From positions 248,001 to 312,000 of the forward strand of contig JABJJW010000012.1 in the NCBI GenBank assembly GCA_018660685.1: a DNA stretch of 64,000 nucleotides. Reading direction: 5' to 3'. The position numbers were made by a program, and so were the translations under genes. The DNA comes from Flavobacteriales bacterium (lineage in GTDB: Bacteria; Bacteroidota; Bacteroidia; Flavobacteriales_G; Salibacteraceae). Of this stretch, positions 1 through 6,588 are shown one piece after another. Position 1 is the first letter of the stretch; every line of letters starts with the position of its first letter. Below the pieces are notes generated by a model that was given only the letters and a program-made list of their open reading frames with translations, was not told the origin of the DNA and did not search any database.

Positions 1-458
1 TAGACTTGAGAACGAGAGAGGAGCGCGGGGATCACTTCAAACGACGGGTTTTCGGTGGTTGCACCAATCAGGGTCACGGTTCCTTTTTCAACCGCTCCTA
101 AGAGGCTATCCTGTTGGCTCTTGCTGAACCGATGAATCTCATCGATGAAGAGAATCGGCTTATCCTGAGAAAGAAGGTCTTTGCGGCTTGCTTGTTCGAT
201 TACACTCCGCACCTCCTTTACTCCACTGTTAATTGCACTTAGCGAATACATTGGTCTCTCCAATTCGTCTGCTAGAATTTGGGCGAGGGTTGTTTTCCCC
301 ACCCCTGGAGGACCCCAAAGAATCATGGATGGAAGCGAGCCGGCTTTGATGGCCAATCTGATGGGGCCTTCAGTACCAACGATCTCGTCCTGCCCAATGT
401 AGTCATCAAGTTTTTTAGGGCGAAGCCGTTCTGCGAGTGGGATGTTTAAGTCTGCCAT
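1..458 (-). CDS. rarA: Replication-associated recombination protein A (RarA/MgsA), N-terminal part, cut by window edge
   Basis: AAA+ ATPase of the RarA/MgsA/Mgs1 family that acts at stalled replication forks with the clamp-loader and SSB machinery. Only the first ~152 codons lie in the window; the gene runs off the left edge. The translated minus strand begins [20 protein letters not shown], the family's typical opening, followed by a Walker [10 protein letters not shown] at about residues 49-57, a Walker B-like [11 protein letters not shown], and the sensor-1 region [11 protein letters not shown] near the cut. The ATG at 456-458 is the natural start because it precedes the conserved N-terminus directly. 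It shares orientation with the hydrolase gene upstream (508-1416). Identification is firm from motif order; the C-terminal half cannot be judged. Confidence 0.93.
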   Translation of the reverse strand, partial: MADLNIPLAERLRPKKLDDYIGQDEIVGTEGPIRLAIKAGSLPSMILWGPPGVGKTTLAQILADELERPMYSLSAINSGVKEVRSVIEQASRKDLLSQDKPILFIDEIHRFSKSQQDSLLGAVEKGTVTLIGATTENPSFEVIPALLSRSQV

Positions 459-507
459 CAGCCACAAACTTACCCCTCTACTAATGCATTACAAAGCAAT
501 AAGATCA

Positions 508-1416
508 TTAAGGATTGATCGCCAAAACATCCTGAGTTGGTGCTTCGAAATCCAACCAATTTTTAACGTTGTCAACGAGCCATTCTGGTTGATCAATGGG
601 AATTCCATGTCCCGAAACATCGTTCCAAACAATGTCCCCACCAAAATGATCACGAACCTTTACGATACACCCCGGCTGAACGAGTCTATCTGAAAAGGAA
701 CCTACGACTAAGGTTGGGATTTCTGGGAAGTGCGTCGGTGGTGCATATCTCAGTCCGGCAATAGTTTGTCTAATCAGATTAGCGGTACTCATAGGTCGCA
801 GTACTTGAATCTCCTTCCACTCTTTCAAGTTATCACCGAAACCAGTGGTGTCATTGCTATTAATCCTCAGTAGACGTTCTTCCTTTTTTACCATTTTCAA
901 AGTGAATGGGACACTCAGTAATTCCATCCTGATTTTTGGATTAACTCTCTCAGAAAAACTACAGATTCCTTTAAATGAAGCGCGGATCATGATTAATGCT
1001 TGAAAATCTTCAGGGTACTTGGATATCCACTCCGTGGCGACCATTCCTCCTAATGAAGTAGCCATTATAATGTTCTGACCTCGTGTTGCTTCAATTTCTT
1101 CTTGAGAATGCACCTTCATAAACTCCATGAGCTTTGAAACTGTCAGTCCCGCCTTTTCCTGAAAATGAACCCCAGCACCTGGAAGATCTAAGGTGGTAAT
1201 CTTAGCATTTAGAAACTCTTCCTTCACATATTGGAAAAATTGCTGCCCCCAATGTCCAGATTCACGAGTCAATCCTCTTAGAAGAAATATGTTAATTGAA
1301 TCGTCACTTGAAAAAGGAATGCTTTGCGAAAAATTAGCTTGTTGCGAAAGACCACTATCAGGATTTAGAAGAAGTATGGTCATTGCAATAATCAGTAGGT
1401 TTCGTGCTCGTTTCAT
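508..1416 (-). CDS. Secreted alpha/beta-hydrolase fold protein
   Basis: A 302-residue protein with an N-terminal signal peptide (about residues 1-25, ending LSQQ) followed by an alpha/beta-hydrolase domain. Visible catalytic elements are the nucleophile elbow ATSLGG with Ser121 (the usual first Gly of GxSxG is replaced by Ala), an acid candidate Asp243 in GSFSDRL and His270 in SGHGIP, in the expected order. Substrate cannot be read from the sequence; esterase or lipase-like activity is inference. It lies 49 bp upstream of rarA in the same orientation and is separated from the upstream lipoprotein gene by a ~200 bp gap that holds a nested inverted repeat. Confidence 0.8.
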   Translation of the reverse strand: MKRARNLLIIAMTILLLNPDSGLSQQANFSQSIPFSSDDSINIFLLRGLTRESGHWGQQFFQYVKEEFLNAKITTLDLPGAGVHFQEKAGLTVSKLMEFMKVHSQEEIEATRGQNIIMATSLGGMVATEWISKYPEDFQALIMIRASFKGICSFSERVNPKIRMELLSVPFTLKMVKKEERLLRINSNDTTGFGDNLKEWKEIQVLRPMSTANLIRQTIAGLRYAPPTHFPEIPTLVVGSFSDRLVQPGCIVKVRDHFGGDIVWNDVSGHGIPIDQPEWLVDNVKNWLDFEAPTQDVLAINP

Positions 1417-1486
1417 AAGTCAAACCTACCCGAGGTATAAGGCGAAATGAAACGGCAAACCGCAGCGATAACAGCTGTTCTAGGAG

Positions 1487-1578
1487 TTTTTGCAAAAATG
1501 AATGGGAAGGATTGCCGGAAATTTGCAAAAAATGCAAATTCTCTTCCACGGCATTCATTTTAAAGAAGAATGCGCAAA
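1487..1578. repeat. Nested imperfect inverted repeat (about 92 bp) between two minus-strand genes
   Basis: The intergenic stretch contains paired arms arranged symmetrically around a centre near 1530: TTTTTGC (1487-1493) with GCAAAAA (1572-1578), AAAATGAATG (1495-1504) with CATTCATTTT (1552-1561, perfect), GGAAG with CTTCC, and the inner pair AATTTGCA / TGCAAATT around a short A-run. It lies downstream of the lipoprotein gene (stop at 1615) and upstream of the hydrolase start (1416), both on the minus strand, so it would be transcribed if they share a transcript. It could be a structured leader, a transcription attenuator or a remnant of a small palindromic element. No coding potential was found. 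Confidence 0.6.
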
Positions 1579-1614
1579 AAGTTTTTCTTAAAAGAGACTA
1601 ATAAATTGGGGGGG

Positions 1615-2337
1615 TCAGGGTTCTGGAACAGTTAAACTCGTGATTCGGAGATATTGAAAGACCAAGAGGGATTGCTCATCAGCCCCTTCACTGATTAAAT
1701 CGACGCCAAAGAACGGATCCATTCCAGAACTGGATGTGGATTCACTATTGCCAGTTAACCCAAAATCGGGATTCACCTTAATTCCATTTACCCAATATTT
1801 CATTCCATCACTATCCTGAAATATTTTGAGCACTCCGTTTTCAATATTGCTATCGACATCCAGAATGAGAGGAGCAAAATCAATGTTCATTTCGAATTCC
1901 TTATAGCGCAGCCTCATCCACAGCTCCGAGTCAGAATTTAATAAGAGCTCGGAAAAAGTAAACTCAAAGTCGAGGTCGGCCCAATCAAGATTCGAAATTT
2001 CATCATCCCCTATTTCTGTTTCCAAAGACACCTGCAAGTTGCAAGAGGAGGAATCTGGAATCAGATGCATCGTAGCAAATCCGCGACTTGTATCAATGTT
2101 GTAGTAAGCGTAGTTGATCGTCGAAAGGCTACCCTTGCAGTTCTCCTCTTTACTCATTTCCGTCCAATTCTCTCCTGATCTCAGACTGCGCTGCCAATGG
2201 ATGATCAATTCTGGATCGGTGAGTACCGGATCTTCAGGATACTCATAAGGAGGTTCTTCTTTTTGACATCCACTGAATGTAAAAAATGAAAAAAGTGTCA
2301 ATATAATTACAACTCGCTGCGTAAAAAGACCGTACAT
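1615..2337 (-). CDS. Hypothetical lipoprotein, 240 aa
   Basis: Not a family I recognise. The N-terminus is a clear type II (lipoprotein) signal: a positively charged start, a hydrophobic stretch and the lipobox FSGC with the acylated Cys at about residue 24, followed by an acidic KEEPPYEYPEDP linker. The rest is polar, rich in Ser, Asp and Glu, with alternating beta-type hydrophobicity, suggesting an outer-membrane-attached beta-rich domain. Paired acidic LDWADLDFEF and MNIDFAPLIL segments look like beta strands. It stands alone: a 112 bp gap separates it from the divergent phosphopantetheinyl transferase gene, and the inverted-repeat region follows its stop codon. Confidence 0.7.
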   Translation of the reverse strand: MYGLFTQRVVIILTLFSFFTFSGCQKEEPPYEYPEDPVLTDPELIIHWQRSLRSGENWTEMSKEENCKGSLSTINYAYYNIDTSRGFATMHLIPDSSSCNLQVSLETEIGDDEISNLDWADLDFEFTFSELLLNSDSELWMRLRYKEFEMNIDFAPLILDVDSNIENGVLKIFQDSDGMKYWVNGIKVNPDFGLTGNSESTSSSGMDPFFGVDLISEGADEQSLLVFQYLRITSLTVPEP

Positions 2338-2449
2338 ATTGTTGCAAATCTATCTCAGATTTGCGCATGTCATGAAGTCTCCATTTCAAATTGAGAATAC
2401 GGTATTAAAAACTAGATTAAAACATTGAGCGTTTTCATTAATAATAGAT

Positions 2450-3148
2450 TTGTCGACTACCGTGAGTAAGCACGAAAACAACATAAAAGTTTACACAACT
2501 CTCATTCATGAAGAATGGTCAGAATCTGACTATAAATCAATGTTGGAAATCTTACCAGCCTCCATTCAAGACAAGGTGGAAGCGGAAGAAAGGTGGGAAG
2601 AAAAGTATGGTGTCCTTGCTCGAAAGCTTATTCTATTGTACGGGATGATCGATCATGGAATCGATGTCAACGAAATTTTTGATCACATTCAGAGAATGCC
2701 TTCCGGCAAACCATACATCGTTGACACACCGAATTTTAGCATTGCCAATGATGGCGCAGCCGTTGTTTGCGCGATGAGTTACAATAGCATCTTGGGAATT
2801 GACATTGAGCGAACCAAACCAGTGAACTTGAATGATTTCAGGGATGATATGACGTACATGGAATGGAGGGAAATTTATTCCGACATGATTCCGTTGAGAC
2901 GGTTTTACGAATTCTGGACGATTAAGGAGAGCGTCATGAAAGCTGAAGGAGACATTAGCTTACGGGATCCAAAAGATATATTCATTAGACCTGATGTAGC
3001 TTTTTGTAATGAAAAGTACTGGTACATACATCCGCTCGAAATCGACTACTATGGCTACGTATCCTTCCTTGTGATCTCGAATCCGTACCCTGAAATTCAA
3101 ACGATTGAGGTCGATTTACTTAAAGAATTCTCCACTCAGACCCACTGA
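2450..3148 (+). CDS. 4'-phosphopantetheinyl transferase superfamily protein (Sfp type)
   Basis: Transfers the phosphopantetheine arm of CoA to a carrier-protein serine. The diagnostic motifs are GIDIE (Asp118, Glu120, Mg2+ ligands) and W-x-x-KESVMKA (Trp156, Lys159, Glu160) at the family's spacing, in a 232-residue Sfp-length protein. One oddity: the conserved ISHSG segment, whose His contacts CoA in Sfp, reads IANDG here. The start is uncertain: a TTG at 2450 or a GTG four codons later at 2462; no Shine-Dalgarno decides between them. Its 3' end overlaps the convergent menA by 13 bp. The carrier-protein partner is not in this window, so the target (fatty-acid ACP or a secondary pathway) is unknown. 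Confidence 0.85.
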   Translation: MSTTVSKHENNIKVYTTLIHEEWSESDYKSMLEILPASIQDKVEAEERWEEKYGVLARKLILLYGMIDHGIDVNEIFDHIQRMPSGKPYIVDTPNFSIANDGAAVVCAMSYNSILGIDIERTKPVNLNDFRDDMTYMEWREIYSDMIPLRRFYEFWTIKESVMKAEGDISLRDPKDIFIRPDVAFCNEKYWYIHPLEIDYYGYVSFLVISNPYPEIQTIEVDLLKEFSTQTH

Positions 3149-4056
3149 CCAATTCCCAAAAGAAGGCTTATTAAAAAGGTCGATATCGCCAGTTGTTTGA
3201 GCATCGGATCTAACTTCTTGGCTTCCGATTTATATACAGTCAATCCATTAATAATGAGTAACGGAAATGTGAGCACAAAAAGCCACTCCTTCCAGCTGTC
3301 AAATTGAATCAAAGCATATACGACGAAGTTTGCGGCGCCAAATGTTAGCAGAATAAGATGATACCTTCTTGCCAGCTTGGGACCAAGCTTAACCGCCAGA
3401 GTGATTTTATCCGCGTTGGTATCGCTTTCAATATCTCGAGTATTGTTCACATTTAACACTGCCGTACTTAATGCACCAATTCCAATCGCAGGGAGGAGAA
3501 TGGTTAGATAAAACTCTCCAGTCTGACATACGAAAGCGCCTATCACTCCAAGGAATCCGAAAAAAGCCATGACCGCTACATCGCCAAGTCCTTTGTAGCC
3601 GTATGGATTAGTGCCCGCCGTATATCGGATTGAGGCATAGATAGCTGCAGATCCTAATAAGAGAAATACTGCCTTCGCAATCAAATCCAACGGCACGATC
3701 CAGATCAGAATGATTCCCGATATAAATGACAAACTGCTCGTCAATCTGATGCCGTTCTTCATCTCTCGGCTTGATATTGCCCCTGACTGAAGTGCGCGCT
3801 CTGGTCCTATTCTCTCGTCATTGTCCGTTCCATGCTCAAAATCTCCAAAATCATTTGCCAGATTGCTGTTAATCTGAAGGAGAATTGTTGTGAGGGCAGT
3901 TAAAACCAAAACCAAAACATCAAGCTCTAAATATTGCTGTGCTAAGAAGGCCCCTGTGAATGTTGTACTGAGCGCTAAAGGAAGCGTTCTCAACCTCATT
4001 GCACCAAGCCAAGCCCGCGTATTACCACTTCTAGAATTGCGTGTTCCTACATCCAT
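3136..4056 (-). CDS. menA: 1,4-dihydroxy-2-naphthoate polyprenyltransferase (menaquinone biosynthesis)
   Basis: Integral membrane UbiA-superfamily enzyme that prenylates 1,4-dihydroxy-2-naphthoate to demethylmenaquinone. Evidence: the opening TRAWLGAMRLRTLPLAL aligns with the MenA N-terminus, the first Asp-rich motif NDFGDFEHGTDND is at residues 68-80, the second, NVNNTRDIESD, about 130 residues later, and there are eight or so hydrophobic helices in 306 residues. The ATG at 4056 is supported because the conserved AWL...RxxTLPLA block begins at residue 15. Only 23 bp separate it from the divergent truA start, so at least one promoter must lie inside the other gene. Menaquinone fits the respiratory cytochrome maturation cluster at 33-37 kb. 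Confidence 0.93.
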   Translation of the reverse strand: MDVGTRNSRSGNTRAWLGAMRLRTLPLALSTTFTGAFLAQQYLELDVLVLVLTALTTILLQINSNLANDFGDFEHGTDNDERIGPERALQSGAISSREMKNGIRLTSSLSFISGIILIWIVPLDLIAKAVFLLLGSAAIYASIRYTAGTNPYGYKGLGDVAVMAFFGFLGVIGAFVCQTGEFYLTILLPAIGIGALSTAVLNVNNTRDIESDTNADKITLAVKLGPKLARRYHLILLTFGAANFVVYALIQFDSWKEWLFVLTFPLLIINGLTVYKSEAKKLDPMLKQLAISTFLISLLLGIGQWV

Positions 4057-4079
4057 TTCACCTACTACATTTGCGCCTT

Positions 4080-4835
4080 ATGGCCAACAGGTATTTTATT
4101 GAACTTGCTTACGATGGTACCGAGTATCACGGATGGCAAATTCAACCGAATGCCAAATCTATTCAGGAAACACTGAATAAGGCGCTTTCTACCGTACTAA
4201 GAAGCGATGTTTATACTGTGGGATGTGGAAGAACAGATACAGGTGTTCACGCAACACAGTTTTTCGCTCATTTTGAACTGGAAGAGCAACCCGGCAAATT
4301 GGAGGATCTTTGTTATCGCTCCAACCAGGTTCTCCCTAAGGATATTGCTTTGAAGCGAATATTTTCAGTTGAGGGAGAGGCCCATGCTAGATTTTCTGCC
4401 AGTTCCAGAACATACCATTACCTCATTGACAGTAGCAAGAATGCATTTCAGTGGAATCGAGCATGGGAAATGAGAGATTCGATTTCTTTGGAAGCGATGA
4501 ATCAAGCGGCAAAAAAACTCCTTGAGTTTCAGGACTTCACTTCGTTTTCGAAGTCAAATACTCAAACGGAAACAAACCTCTGCGACGTGTCTCATGCCGA
4601 GTGGACTCCCACAGGAACAGGTTATAAATTTGAAATCAAGGCCAATCGTTTCCTGCGAAATATGGTCCGGGCGATCGTCGGCACACTGATAGATGTGGGC
4701 AGAGGAAAGCTTGATCAAGGACAATTTGAGGACATTATCAAATCAAAAAATCGAAGCGAAGCTGGATTGAGCGTTCCCGCTCATGGGCTGTATCTAATGG
4801 ATGTTGAATATCCAAAAGGAATATTGAATGAGTAA
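4080..4835 (+). CDS. truA: tRNA pseudouridine(38-40) synthase
   Basis: Converts uridines 38-40 of the tRNA anticodon stem to pseudouridine. The conserved catalytic block GCGRTDTGVHA places the nucleophilic aspartate at residue 53, and ANRFLRNMVRAIVGT is the typical C-terminal core. The ATG at 4080 is chosen because MANRYFIELAYDGTEYHGWQ is the canonical TruA opening; an in-frame upstream ATG at 4041 would add 13 atypical residues and overlap menA. At 251 residues the length is normal. The last codons overlap the start of the downstream ABC exporter by 8 bp (ATG at 4828, truA stop at 4833-4835), which suggests translational coupling. Confidence 0.95.
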   Translation: MANRYFIELAYDGTEYHGWQIQPNAKSIQETLNKALSTVLRSDVYTVGCGRTDTGVHATQFFAHFELEEQPGKLEDLCYRSNQVLPKDIALKRIFSVEGEAHARFSASSRTYHYLIDSSKNAFQWNRAWEMRDSISLEAMNQAAKKLLEFQDFTSFSKSNTQTETNLCDVSHAEWTPTGTGYKFEIKANRFLRNMVRAIVGTLIDVGRGKLDQGQFEDIIKSKNRSEAGLSVPAHGLYLMDVEYPKGILNE

Positions 4836-6588
4836 CAGCAAAGACACATCGGTTAGCGGCAAAGCATTTGACCTGACACTCTTCTTGAGGGTCATGGCTT
4901 ATGCAAATCCATACCGAGCGCTGTTTTCATTCACCGGACTCCTGGTGCTAATGGCGGCGGCACTTGCCCCTTTGAGGCCGATGCTGATACAACACACCTT
5001 GGACAACTCCATCATCGTTCCGGATCTAGGTCTTCTCAAAACGATGACACTACTGATCGTGGCATTTTTGATTCTCGAAGCGTGTGTTCAGTTTGTTCAG
5101 ACTTATCTAGCCAATTGGCTTGGCCAATCAGTAATACGAGACCTTAGAATTGATGTCTTTCGGAAAATCAGCAACTTCCGGCTCAAGTATTTCGATCAGA
5201 CTCCTATTGGCACGTTGGTGACTCGGGCAGTCTCCGATATTGAGACCATTGCAAATGTTTTTTCGGAAGGAGTATTAATCATTCTCGGAGAGATTCTTAA
5301 GCTCACGGTAGTGCTTGCATTTATGCTCTTCATTGATTGGCGACTCACTTTGATCTGCGTTATTCCAATTCCCATTCTCCTATTCGCCACCAACGTTTTC
5401 AAAAACTACATCAAGCTAGCGTTCCAAGATGTCCGAACTGAAGTCTCCCGACTGAATGCCTTCGTCCAAGAACATATCACTGGAATGGCCATCGTTCAAA
5501 TCTTCAATCGAGAAGATCAAGAGATGAAGAAGTTTGAAGAGATCAATGCCAGACATCGAGATGCCCATCTTCGGACGGTATTAGCAAACTCCATCTTCTT
5601 CCCTGTAGTCGAAATACTAAGTGCATTGTCCTTGGCCCTTCTCATTTGGTGGGGAAGTCGAGAAGTTCTCGCAACCACTGTAACTTATGGTGACTTGGTT
5701 GCCTTTCTTCTTTACATCTACATGTTGTTCAGACCAATCCGTCAATTGGCCGACCGATTCAACACACTTCAAATGGGTATGGTCGCCAGCGAACGCGTAT
5801 TTAAGGTCCTAGATACTGAAGCTCAAATTGCCGGATCCGGAGTTGACGTAACCCCAAATATCAAAGGCGAAATTGAATTTAAGAACGTGTGGTTTGCTTA
5901 CAATGAGGAAGACTGGGTTCTTCGCGATGTTTCTTTTAAGGTGAAGGCAGGCCAGCGAATCGCCATCGTTGGAGCGACCGGAGCTGGAAAAACGAGCATC
6001 ATCAACATCCTCAGTCGCTTTTATGAATACAACAAGGGAAACATTCTCGTGGATGGTACTGAATTGAGAGATTTCGACGCCCGTTATTTAAGTCGCCAAG
6101 TAGGTGTGGTTCTTCAAGATGTGTTTTTGTTTTCAGATTCGATCTACAACAACATCACGCTGAACAATTCTGAGATCAAATTGGAGGATGTGAAGGCAGC
6201 TGCGGAACAAGTGGGGGCAAACAGATTCATTGATCAACTTCCGGACACCTATAATTTTGATGTTAAAGAGCGTGGCGGAATGCTGTCTGTTGGTCAGCGT
6301 CAACTATTAGCCTTCATCCGGGCTTATATCTATAATCCAGCGATTCTCATCCTAGATGAAGCCACCTCTTCGGTGGACACTGAAACTGAGATGATGATTC
6401 AGGAAGCGATTGAGCAAATTACCAAGGACCGTACATCCATTATCATTGCGCACAGGCTAGCAACAGTTCAATATGCAGACTTAATAATGGTCATGGAAAA
6501 AGGTGAGATCGTTGAAATAGGATCCCATCAGGACTTGCTAAAGATTGATGGATATTACAAGAATTTGTACGACCTCCAGTTTGTCTAG
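4828..6588 (+). CDS. ABC exporter, fused permease-ATPase (MsbA-like)
   Basis: A 586-residue half-transporter with an N-terminal six-helix ABC transmembrane type-1 domain (about residues 20-310) and a C-terminal nucleotide-binding domain. Walker A GATGAGKTS is at 382-390, the Q-loop at VVLQDVFLF, the signature LSVGQRQ, Walker B ILILDEATSS and the switch His in IIAHRLATV. This is the layout of MsbA/BmrA-type lipid or drug exporters that work as homodimers. The substrate cannot be told from sequence; lipid A-core flipping is possible but multidrug export is equally so. It is coupled to truA by an 8 bp overlap and meets uvrA tail-to-tail over a shared CTAG, leaving no room for a terminator. Confidence 0.9.
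   Translation: MSNSKDTSVSGKAFDLTLFLRVMAYANPYRALFSFTGLLVLMAAALAPLRPMLIQHTLDNSIIVPDLGLLKTMTLLIVAFLILEACVQFVQTYLANWLGQSVIRDLRIDVFRKISNFRLKYFDQTPIGTLVTRAVSDIETIANVFSEGVLIILGEILKLTVVLAFMLFIDWRLTLICVIPIPILLFATNVFKNYIKLAFQDVRTEVSRLNAFVQEHITGMAIVQIFNREDQEMKKFEEINARHRDAHLRTVLANSIFFPVVEILSALSLALLIWWGSREVLATTVTYGDLVAFLLYIYMLFRPIRQLADRFNTLQMGMVASERVFKVLDTEAQIAGSGVDVTPNIKGEIEFKNVWFAYNEEDWVLRDVSFKVKAGQRIAIVGATGAGKTSIINILSRFYEYNKGNILVDGTELRDFDARYLSRQVGVVLQDVFLFSDSIYNNITLNNSEIKLEDVKAAAEQVGANRFIDQLPDTYNFDVKERGGMLSVGQRQLLAFIRAYIYNPAILILDEATSSVDTETEMMIQEAIEQITKDRTSIIIAHRLATVQYADLIMVMEKGEIVEIGSHQDLLKIDGYYKNLYDLQFV

Noticed and set aside
1358-1558. 66-codon minus-strand ORF between the hydrolase and lipoprotein genes
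   Set aside because: It overlaps the hydrolase signal peptide in another frame and covers the inverted-repeat region; composition is that of structured non-coding DNA.
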